From positions 3,162,001 through 3,226,000 of the forward strand of contig NC_089182.1 of assembly GCF_947507565.1 (NCBI RefSeq): a DNA stretch of 64,000 nucleotides, written 5' to 3'. Every line of letters begins with the position of its first letter. Position 1 is the stretch's first letter. The notes below the pieces were generated by a model. That model worked only from the letters and a program-made list of their open reading frames with translations, was not told the origin of the DNA and did no database searches. Positions 22,382 through 35,812 of the stretch are shown piece by piece. The DNA is from Oscarella lobularis. Lineage: Eukaryota; Porifera; Homoscleromorpha; Homosclerophorida; Oscarellidae. Made by a program: the position numbers and the translations under genes.

Positions 22382-23962
22382 CTACATATCATTTGACAGA
22401 CACATAAAAGTATTATGTACACTAGACTGTCCTAACACTTCGTTCTCTCCCTGGAGACCAAACCAGACGCCAGTTAAGGAGGAACCAGCGACAGCACATT
22501 CCAAATTCTCCTTTCCTTCAATTGTCTGATTGCAGACAATGCTCATACTTTGTGCACATTCGTCCTCTTGTGAGGAACAATCAGAATTAATTACCATATC
22601 TTAAAAAAAACACGGAAAATCTAGTGCACGCTGCAAGAAAAATGTTAAAACGTACCAACATTGAATCTGGATTTTAATTTCAGCGGCGGCGGCGGCGACA
22701 ACAAAGCGTTAGACAGTCTACGTACAGGATATTCTCTAACGCCATCGTACTTCCATCGATTTGGAGTATTGTCCAGCCGATCTCTCATATCATTCTTCTC
22801 TGGTGTGCTCATTATCGTCATCGTTTCAATGTCGTCGTCTTCGGAATTTTCCTCCTCCTCGTCATCGTCATCAAAAGTCAGTTTTCTCGTCGTTTTCTCA
22901 TCTGCGCTCAATATCGGCGAAAGATCTAGATTTCTTCTCACGTGCAAAACGGGCGACGCCTCCAAGGGAACCGAAAACAAGACGCCATCGAGCGTCCGTT
23001 TGGACTCAGATTCAGGAGTGGGCGGAGTCAAAGGCACCTAGAAAAAAAGGTAGACAATAAAGTTAAAGATTCTATATACATTTACTTCAGCATAGTGTAT
23101 TTTGATAGGCGATTCCGCTTCCGTTTGCGCATAGGACATCGCCTTTTCTTCCTCTTCGTCGAACAGCTTTCTTTTTAGCGTAGAAAACGACATGTTCTGT
23201 ATGTTATCCGCCGTCATCGCTTCGTCTTCAAAGTCGTCTGGAAAACGGGATTGCGAGAGAAAAGCAATATGAAAATTGGCTCACTCACTTTCTTCTTCTT
23301 CTTCTTCTTCTTCCATAGTTTCTTCATGCATTGATATGTCTACAAAATTACGTCACGCTGGTACACTATTCTATTGTAACGCACATGCAGGCGGAAATGG
23401 TGAAAACGTCACGTGCTTTGTTCCTTTGCTCTCAGGCGGAATCCAAGGCGAAGGAACGTGATGGCCTTTGGCAAAAAACTTTGGTGGTGGAAAAAAAAAG
23501 TTAACTTGTTGCTGCTACATTCTTCTAGGAATGTGTTACGTCATCGAGTTCTTGCTGCACTTGCATATCCACAACAGGCCTAAATTAATCAATTAATTAA
23601 TCAATTAATTAATTATCTTGTTGTTTCCTGTGTACTTGATTTCTTGCGCTGCCATATATTTCTCTTCTTCGATCTCAGCCGGGTTCTAATATGCGTAAGA
23701 ATTATTTTTTTCTGTGGCACGCGAGGCTCACGTACGAGTAGCGCTATTTGGTCGATTGTCCACTGAAAGCGGCAACCAATCTAGTCGAGCCACAATTAGA
23801 ATGGTTTCGGAAGATCGTTCGACGCACCGGTGTTCCGTCGACGCGAAAGACGGACGGCGAGAAGCGTGGAAAGTGTTCGTGTTCCGACGACGAGCCGCTA
23901 AACGGGTTTTTGATTAGTCGCACGGACTTTGGCGTGCTTGGACACGCTTCGCTATCGTCCAT
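22382..23962 (-). CDS. BORA: BORA, aurora borealis, activator of Aurora A/Plk1
   Basis: BORA is the Aurora A cofactor that lets it phosphorylate Plk1 at mitotic entry. Exon 1 (start 23962) encodes STPKSVRLIKNPF and SPSVFRVDGTP, matching the conserved N-terminal BORA block. The next exon gives FQWTIDQIALL, the counterpart of human FRWSIDQLA, followed by NPAEIEEEKY. Two exons later comes HHVPSPWIPP, matching the human VPSPW. A large exon at 22645-23037 has several TP and SP sites (MPLTPPTPESES, STPEKND, DNTPNRW) and an acidic stretch. The last exon ends CLSNDM at 22382. Most of the protein is low in predicted order, as in the family. The identity rests on the N-terminal blocks; the exact C-terminal exon boundary is less certain. 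Confidence 0.82.
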
Positions 23963-24628
23963 AGCTTCGTGGAAGCGAGACTGGCTCTATATTTGAATTT
24001 GGAGCGTTGACTTTCGGGACCTCAACGGCGAAGTTTGACTGCGCAGCCGCAGACCTTACCACCGCAGATTTTCATTTTTTAATCCATAGATACTGTAGTC
24101 TGTCTGAAAATCGCATCTAGGCTTGCTTGTTCTGATTTGCAAAATCTGTCTTTGCTGCTCAAAACCCCGGTGTAAAGACACTGGATTCTGTGGAATGCAA
24201 TACGTACCTCATCTACGCTTTGCGCACGCGCATACGTCACACTTCCGCCTCTTCCGCCTGCGGTTCTGCGTACGCAATTCTAATTCCTAGTTCAAAGGAA
24301 GTCGACATCTGAAGTCACCCAGTCGTGCGAAGACCACCCAACAGACAGAGTCGATCATTCGTTTTCAAAACTCACTTCAAATCGATCGTAAGACGCATAA
24401 ACCGATTCCCGTAACAATTCGTAACGTTTCGTCGCCCATTTCTGCCCCGTTCGCGAATCGAAAACATGTGTCCCGAACGCCCGAGTACATTTACCCGATA
24501 AGCCCCTAAACGTCGTCTCGTCGAACCGTCGCCCAGACGAAAAGCACCCTCGCGCGAAGAAAAAAGCGACAAGGGGGGGCCCACCCAAAGAACTTCTCCT
24601 CGCGCGTGACGCCACTTCTCTAAGGCGG
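23963..24628. other. divergent promoter region, BORA and integrin beta
   Basis: Apart from regulatory sequence I see no gene here. The most distinct element is an NRF1-type palindrome at 24221-24232, followed at once by a CRE-like ACGTCAC. The last 250 bases are GC-richer and lead into the integrin signal peptide exon. Confidence 0.45.
24221..24232. promoter_or_regulatory. NRF1-type palindromic site
   Basis: TGCGCACGCGCA matches the NRF1 consensus YGCGCAYGCGCR at every position. It lies 259 bases upstream of the BORA start and about 400 upstream of the integrin start. NRF1 sites are typical of TATA-less divergent animal promoters. Confidence 0.5.
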
Positions 24629-27600
24629 ATGAGGAAGACGCACCTAACACTGCTAAGCGCCTTTTTGGCCTATTTCGCCTACGGTAAGAACTCGCGCGGA
24701 AGAGAGAAAACATTCTAACGTTTCGCGTATTCAGTAAACTCTCAGACGTGCACGCTATACGACACTTGCACAGATTGCATTCGAGCGACGCAACGCTGCG
24801 TTTGGTGTAGTAAAAGGGTGAGACGAAAAATCTCTCGGCTCTTTTCTTCGAGAATCGTTTTTTTTTCCTCTTCTCCCAGGACTTCAGTTCGAATCAGAAA
24901 CGCTGTCAACCGGAAAGCGTCGCGAACGACGGCGATTGGTGCGATCCCGATCCGAATTCGCCATTCATCGAAAATCCCATGAGCAATTTGGACATTCAAA
25001 AGGTAATAACAAAAAGGAAATTTTTTCGCGTTTTTGACGTTTTGTTTTTTCTCAGAATGAAAGTTTCTCGTCGAGCGTTCAAATTCGACCCCAGACGGTC
25101 GCCATTGACATGCATAGTGGTATAACACCCCTATTCGATTATGTTCTCATCAAATAATATTTTGAATTTTGATTTTTGATTTTTTCTACTTAGGCGAATC
25201 GTACAAGCTGCGCGTAACGGCTCAGCGAGCTCCGAATGCTCCTTTGGATCTTTACTATCTCATGGACGTCTCCAACACGATGGCAGATGATTTGGAGCGA
25301 CTTAAAAAGCTTGCTGAGCAACTCAGTAAGGAGTTATATTTTCAAAATGTCAGTGGCTACTTAGTGCCTTGTCTCCCTTAGACGAAACGGTCAGCAAACT
25401 GACGAAAAATTATCGCCTTGGCTTTGGAACGTTTGTGGATAAACCCATACTTCCGTTTACTGATACGTCAGCAGAAAAGTTGGTCTTTTTTTTTTTGAAG
25501 GCGTTTTTTCTGACTATGAGATCTTTATAAAGAATTGGGAATCCCTGTTTCGGTCGGGGAGGCTCGGGCAGTTGTCCGCCGGCTTACTCCTTTCGAAATA
25601 CGCTACCGTTGTCTGCGAATCCGGACGATTTTGTGGTGAGTCAAATAAATAAATGAATAAAATCAATCAATCTGTGTCCTATTTTGTAACTGGTTCCTTA
25701 ATTGAGTAGTTTCCCCTCTGAGGCATTGGAATGTAATGTGTTTTTAGAATGATATCCAAAACGAGACAACGTCTGGTAATTTGGATATTCCTGAAGGAAT
25801 GCTTGACGCTCTCATGCAAGTGGTGGTTTGCGATGAGGTACGTCGACTCTTATGCATCTGAGAGAAGGTGTGTTCCTTACATTGTGTTTGTAACTAAGGT
25901 AATCAAATGGAGAAAAGATGCCCTGCACATGGTAGTCATAGCAACAGACGAGCAGTTTCACATAGCAGGCGATGGAAAGGTAAGGCAATATATGTGATGT
26001 TATTAATTGATTATATGTCGACGACTTCACAGTTTGCTGGCATATATGATCCTAATGATGGTAAATGCCACACCACGCCAGGACCAGGAGGCATGTACAC
26101 CAAAGCAACGGAACTGGTAGAAGATAATCTTGATTTTTTTTCATGATTTTTAATCGATTTGTCGCTTTTCTAGGATTATCCATCTGTTAGTCAAATCAAA
26201 CAGGCCTTGTTCGACCAGAAAGTCAATCCGATATTTCTCGTGACGGACACGTTTACGAATCTTTACAACGTAGACTCGTTATATTTTTCCATTGCATTGC
26301 TTACGTCATCTCGATTCTCTCGCACAGAGCCTCGTCAGTGAACTTGCACCCGAAGTGGTCGCCAGCCGCGAGAGCCTCTCGAACGATTCGAGCAATATTC
26401 TGTCTTTGATACCGATAAGCTACGAGCAAATCGCTTCCCGCGTTGGTCTGACCGTTTCTGTGTCTGGTGCACAAAACGTGGATGGCCGAGTTACTGTCGT
26501 TAGCTGTGCCGAGTAAGCACTTGAGAAGGATTAGGAAGATTAGGCAGTAGTCAGCTAATATGCACAGTACAGTAGACTCTCACTGATCCTCCTATTGAAA
26601 TTGTAGTCACAGTGATAGTTGTACTAAAAGCCCGCCTCCTTCTCTAAGCACAGGCTATACGTGTATAAATTATAATAGCTATTATATTCTAAATTATGGT
26701 TTCTTCATGCTGGGCTATTTTTAATTGAGTATTTTCGTTTCAGTGCTGCAAACAAAATAGAAAAGGATGGTTGCAAGGACATTAAAATCGGAGAGAGAGT
26801 AAAACTATTTTTCTCACAGTAGGAACAGTGAGCTGCATATCTTTCTCTGTTTTCACCTAGGCTACATTTGACGTCACTTTGACGCTGAAGGAATGCATTG
26901 ATAACCAGGGTCCCATTCTGTGAGAATAATAGTATAATAGTTCTCGTTCGCTTTTATTTCTGCTTGCGTTCATTTAGAGTCACTATTGATGCTGCTGCGT
27001 TTGGCAGAACGGAAGTGACGATCAATCCGCTATGCACGTGTGGCTGTTCTGCATCAAAAGTAAGCGAAAGGGACGTTCTTCTACTTCTACGTGACATTCA
27101 CGTGTCTAGTCTACCAATGATCCGTATTGCAACAGTGCCGGCACATTGGAATGTGGCCGGTGTACATGCAATACCTCTTGGTAAAAGACTCCCTGCTTTA
27201 TAAACGTATTTAAGATTTTTGCTTTTCGGTTTTCAGGGCGGGTCTCACCTGCAACAGAAAGTGCGATCCCACCCAGGGCGAGGACGTCCAAGAATGCCGC
27301 GGCAACGGGACGGAGATCTGTTCCGGAAACGGCGACTGCATATGCGGACAATGCGAGTGCTTTAGGGATGCCCAAACTGTCAGAACTCAAAAAAAGAGGC
27401 TTTTTTTCTTATTAGCCGTCGTGTCTCTTTATAGGGCAATCCCTCGTTTGTCGGCGATCTTTGCCAGTGTCCGCGTTCTCGTTGCCGCAACGCCCAGAAC
27501 GGGCAAGAATGCGGAGGAAAGAGAGAAAAAAAAGATCGTTTCATCATTTGAGTTTTTTTTCCTTTAGGACCAAATCAAGGCACGTGCGTGTGTGGTCCTT

Positions 27601-28634
27601 TGCCGAATGGCGAGTGCTCGTGCGACTGCCAGTGCGTCACCGGATTTCGAAGCCAAGGCAACTTTGGAGCGTGCGATTGCAATGATAATAATGCCAACTG
27701 CTTAACTGCGACCGTACGCACTAGCTTCTCGTTGCGCGCGCGTTCGGAGAATCATTGCGGTGTTCTTGGCAGGGTTTGGAATGTGCCAATCACGGCACTT
27801 GTGAGTGCAATCGATGCGTATGCGAGGCGGAATACGACGACGGTGGCAAGTGTGAACAGTGTCAGGTGAAGTGGAATTTAACCGCGGCTTCGTACGATTT
27901 CAAAGATAATTTTTTTTCTAGGCGGAGTCTTGCACAGATCTTTGCAATTTGCCCGAATTGAAAGCATGCGTCGTCAGCTGCTTGGGCTCATCGAAAAAAG
28001 CGTGTCTACCTACGACCGGGTGTCAGTATGACATAACTGTCCTCGCAAACGGTCCTCGTCTTACAAAGGAATATTGTGACTTTATTTATTTATTTATTTT
28101 CTTGCAGCAACGGAGCCCGCTGGTACTCGCATTTGCGCCGGCACGGACGACTTGAACTGCGATTATCGTTACGCCGTGGGAAACAGGGGCGGTTCCAACA
28201 ATACGCGCCGTATATACATATTGGATGATGGAGCAACACGTGAGAGCGAATTCTATAACAAACTGATAGAGGAGTGACTCTGTATTTGTTTCTAGAATGC
28301 CCTGCAAGCGTCAATATCGTTCCCATTGTTATTGGGATAGTATTTGGTATACTTCTGATTGGTATCGCTTTGCTTCTTCTCTGGTGGTTGTTGGCTCGAC
28401 TTGCTGTGAGTGATAAAGGGCTTGGAACGACGCAAAACGGTACGGTTATTTTTTTAGGCCTATCGCGAATACAAGGCCTTTGAAAAAGACAGAGCTAACG
28501 CGTCTTGGACTCAGGTAGCCAATCGTACCCGTTTAGAATATCTTTATAACTTGTTTTGCTAGACTACGAGTCCTCTCTATCAACCGCCTCTGAAAAACTA
28601 CCAGAATCCAACGTACAAGAAGAAGCAGACGTAG
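24629..28634 (+). CDS. integrin beta subunit
   Basis: This cell-surface adhesion receptor subunit pairs with an integrin alpha chain. The signal peptide starts MRKTHLTLLSAFLAYFAY, followed by a PSI domain rich in cysteine. The beta I-like domain begins LDLYYLMDVSNTMADDL and continues through NLDIPEGMLDALMQ, which keeps the N, D, P and E of the metal-binding site. Integrin EGF repeats follow (CICGQCECF, CVCGPLPNGECSCDC, GTCECNRCVCE), then a tail domain, a transmembrane helix (NIVPIVIGIVFGILLIGIAL) and a short cytoplasmic tail. The metal site reads DxSxT instead of DxSxS. In the tail the membrane-proximal NPxY is replaced by SPLY, while the distal NPTY is kept. Stop TAG at 28632-28634. Short GT-AG introns throughout. 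Confidence 0.95.
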
Positions 28635-29381
28635 ATGTGACGCGAATGCGAGAAAGAATTTGCTGTTTCAACTCAAAAGTATGACTGCACCTTAGAAGTA
28701 ATTTGCTCGTCCCCTCGCTCGCGAAGTTTTAGCATATGCTGCACTTGTCGTAAGTCTAATTTGTTTTTTTGTAGTAAGTTAACTGTAAGTTTGTGCTTGA
28801 TCGGACTAAAATGATGCGTGTCCTGTGTGATTTTTAGAAACTGGGATCAGCCTCGCGTGCGTTCGCATCTGCGCGTTTCAGTGAACGAGCATAGGATTTT
28901 GCGCAGTGTTCTGCATCATTTCCCAGTTTTACAAGGGCCGCGTGAGATCACTGTAAGAGAGGAAATGAAAGAGAGAAGAAAAGAAAGAGAGAGAGAGAGA
29001 GAGAGAAAGACAGAATGACGCAGCTCGGTTAGAAAGATTCACTCCTAGCTGAAAATGCGTCAGCTCATATAAGGAAATGTTCCTCAGACGCTGCTAGTAT
29101 CACTCTGGGCCCTATTCATCCTGAACCGAAGACGAAAGCCTCGATTTCCGACTTAAACTAATGAATATCAAAATGCCCGGGACATCAGCAGCGCTAAATC
29201 AAAACCAAGCCGAATTTCCTAACAATCCAGTCAGCAATCGTGCTTTAAGACAGTACTAAAAGCGTTTGAGTTGGCAATTTTGCTTCGGAGGACAGTTGGG
29301 ACCTCCTCTAGACCACGCATGCGCTGAGCAGCACACTCGACTCGTGACTCGCTTGTGTTCAAATTTTCCTTTGCAAAGATC
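28635..29381. repeat. intergenic region with GA microsatellite
   Basis: This is the 3' flank of integrin beta and the 5' region of the kinesin. At about 28965-29012 there is a purine run of GAAA and GA units, with an uninterrupted GA core of some 24 bases. No coding gene or other structure was seen in the remainder. Confidence 0.55.
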
Positions 29382-32762
<3,381 letters not shown>

Positions 32763-32831
32763 TCCAGGATATACGCACTATACTGTAGAAGAGGAGACGC
32801 TTGAGTTTATGAACTACTTACTGTACTGTAA

Positions 32832-32850
32832 CCCCCCCCCCCCCCCCCCC
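32832..32850 (+). repeat. poly-C homopolymer, 19 bases
   Basis: Nineteen consecutive C bases, the longest homopolymer I saw, lie 70 bases after the kinesin stop. The rest of 32763-33066 is the short interval up to the AP-1 mu start, with no gene. The opposite strand is a 19-base G run. Length may be affected by sequencing or assembly error. Confidence 0.8.
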
Positions 32851-33066
32851 ATTAGATGTTATTTTCGTACTGCATGTGTTTATGGGTGATTTCACTCGTA
32901 GCAAGTGCAGCTAGTTGTTACGAAGTTCTGTTGATGAACTAAACATGCATGCAACGCCGGTGATGACGTCATCGTTGTAGTGGAGTAGCGACTCGAGTCT
33001 GCGCAGTTGGTCGAACAGAGTTGGGCTGTCCTTTTCGCTCGCGATCGCTTGCCGTCCACATTCGCC

Positions 33067-35014
33067 ATGCCAGCGTCGGCCGTCTTCGTTCTAGACCTCA
33101 AGGGCAAGGTGCGCTTTAGCGAGGGTCCTTTCGAGGACCTTCTATCCACGTGACCCTTTTCGATCTCACCGCCTCGCCCGTCCGTCCTAGGTGCTCATAT
33201 CGCGCAACTATCGCGGCGACGTCGACATGAACGCAATCGACAAGTTCCTTCCGCTCGTTCTCGAAGCTGAAGAGGACGGCGCAATGTCGCCTATCGTCGT
33301 TACGGAACACGTAACGTTCGTCTACATCAAATACAACAATCTCTATCGTAAGAAACGTTCCGAAGTGTCCACTTGCTTTGTAACGTCGTTCATTAGTCGT
33401 ATCCACGACGCGAAAGAACGCCAACGTGACTCTCATATTCGTCTTTCTTCACCGAGTCGTTCAAGTAAAAAAAAATTTCGAATATTTATTCTATTTTATT
33501 TATTGGTTTTTCTTAGGTCTTTCGCGAATACTTCAAGGAATTGGAGGAGGAGTCGATTCGCGACAATTTCGTTGTTATCTACGAACTTCTCGACGAACTG
33601 ATGGACTTTGGCTATCCCCAGACAACCGAGAGCAAAATTCTTCAGGAATTCATCACGCAGGAGACGCACAAATTGGAGGCGGCGCCGCGTCCACCCGCCG
33701 CCGTCACGAACGCCGTCTCCTGGCGAGGCGAGAGCATTCGATATCGAAAGAACGAAGTCTTTCTTGACGTCGTGGAATCGGTCAATTTATTGGTAAGAAA
33801 TGGAATCGTTATTTATTTATTTATTTATTTATTCATTGGTGCACTGTCTGATTAGGTCAGCGCCAAGGGAAACGTCTTGAGAAGCGAAATCGTTGGAGCC
33901 GTGAAAATGAAGGTGTTTCTGACCGGCATGCCGGAATTGAGGCTCGGCTTGAATGACAAGATTCTCTTTGAATCCCAAGGCCGTACGGCGTGGTCATTCT
34001 CTCGTTGTGAGAGATGGTCAAATTGATATCTGTCTCCTAGGCAACAAAACGAAAGCCGTTGAACTAGAAGACGTCAAGTTTCACCAGTGCGTTCGTCTGT
34101 CGCGATTCGAGAACGATCGCACGATTTCTTTCATACCTCCTGACGGGGAATTCGAGTTGATGTCCTACAGACTCAACACTCACGTAAGAGATGTCTCTCT
34201 CTCTCAGCCACGTGTTGTCTTGGAAGTATTTCCTTACGTCACAGGTCAAGCCTCTTATCTGGATTGAGTCCGTTATTGAGAGGCACTCGCACAGCCGAGT
34301 GGAATACATGATCAAGGTACGACGGGGCGTGGCCGCTTGGGAGCGTTTTTTTAATTTCTTTGTAAAGGCTAAGAGTCAGTTCAAGAGGCGGTCGACTGCT
34401 AACAATGTAGAAATCACCATTCCGGTTCCTAGCGACGCCGATTCGCCAAAATTCAAAGTCAGTCGTCCGAGAAAGAATCGGATATTTCTTTCATTGAAAT
34501 TTTCTGCGATGTAGTCATCGACTGGCGTGTGTAAGTATGTCCCAGAAAAGGCGGCGGTCATCTGGACAATCAAGGCTTTTCCGGTAAGGCAAGAGCCCAA
34601 GTTTGATTTCCCTTGACTCTTTCCTTTAGGGAGGTAGAGAATTTCTTCTGAGGGCTCATTTTGGTCTTCCCAGCGTAGATTCAGGTACGCGGCTCGATGG
34701 ACTTGTTTCCTTTTCGTCTTACTTGATATTTCCGTCGCAGAGGACAGCGAGGGTCGTCCTCCTATCACAGTAAAATTTGAAATTCCGTACTTTACCGTCT
34801 CGGGCATTCAGGCAATGAAAATAATTAATTAATGAAATTTCTAAATGATCGCGCCCCTCAGGTTCGGTATTTGAAAATTATAGAAAAAAGTGGCTATCAG
34901 TCTCTGCCTTGGGTTCGCTACATCACGCAAAGCGGAGGCAAAAAAACGCATGTATCCTATCAAATTCACTTCTCACTCTTCCCTTTTTTAGATTATCAGC
35001 TGAGAACGACATGA
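33067..35014 (+). CDS. AP1M1: AP-1 clathrin adaptor complex, mu subunit
   Basis: This is the medium chain of the AP-1 adaptor, which selects tyrosine-motif cargo at the trans-Golgi network and endosomes. It starts [20 protein letters not shown], the longin-type N-terminal domain, and continues [20 protein letters not shown] and [20 protein letters not shown]. The mu homology domain follows with [44 protein letters not shown] and [20 protein letters not shown], and ends GDYQLRTT at TGA 35012-35014. Identity to animal AP-1 mu is very high along the whole length, which separates it from AP-2, -3 and -4 mu chains. The gene is convergent with FAM32A. Confidence 0.96.
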
Positions 35015-35274
35015 GTGTGTGCGTCGCGGCAATCGTGATTGGAGTTATACGACATTGTCTATATTCGTTGTTTGTGCGTAGTTTGCTATTACTTCCAATC
35101 AATCGACCGACCGACCATCCTTCCTACTACTCATTCTTCCGTGCTGAATGGATTTCATATGCAGTCCTGCTCGAATTGTTTTTTTTGAATAAAATTTCTA
35201 TGGGGCACTACGTCACAAAAAAAAGTGAACTCTACTACAAGTAAGTTGGGGTCTCTTTGTTTTTGTTTTTTTTT

Positions 35275-35776
35275 CTATTTCGTCCAGCTGACTTTCTGTA
35301 TGTCGAAGTGCTCCGTCAACGAATCGAGATGCACGTTGAATTCCTATTCGTTTCGCGCGTTTCTCCAAGCGAAAAAGCGCCGAGCGAGTCTCTCTTACCT
35401 GCACTCTTTCCTTATGACTCTTTTCCGCCTTCTTGAGAGCCCGTTCGGCGAGCTAGAACACTTCCCTTATCCCTTTATCCCCCCAAAGCGTCTGTTTTTT
35501 TCCTTACGCGTTTCTCCTGTACCCGATCGAAAGCCTTTTGAGCCGGCGTTCGCGTGTCCCGAGGCTTCGATGCCGGCTTTGTGGTTCTGGAGGCCGCTTC
35601 TTCAGCCTCTTGGGCGATTTCCTCGCGTTTACGCTTCGATTTCTTTTTCTTTCTGTAGAATTATTTATCATCCAGCTGGTATCTATCTATTCAAGGCAAT
35701 TACTTCTGTATCCCGCCGGCTGCGACTCCTTTTAGCTTTAGGGAACCTTTCTGTACCGTTTCGTATGCGTCAGCCA
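35275..35776 (-). CDS. FAM32A: FAM32A, spliceosomal factor
   Basis: This small basic nuclear protein is the animal spliceosome component whose C-terminal tail reaches the active site and helps exon ligation. Exon 1 starts at 35776 with MADAYETVQKGSLKLKGVA, then a lysine-rich stretch and the conserved TRTPAQKAFDRVQEK block. A middle exon encodes LKKAEKSHKERVQ. The last exon encodes EFNVHLDSLTEHFDIQKVSW followed by TK, the invariant C-terminus, with TAG at 35275-35277. All three blocks match the human protein. Its start codon is only 36 bases from that of WDR36 on the other strand, so the two must share a promoter and possibly overlap in their leaders. Confidence 0.93.
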
Positions 35777-35812
35777 TTTTTGGCTGCCTGGCGTGCGCTA
35801 GGATTCGAAAGC

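Noticed and set aside
23580-23615. TTAATTAATCAATTAATTAATC repeat as a possible element end.
   Set aside because: It is a simple AT-rich repeat inside a BORA intron without target duplication or terminal repeats.
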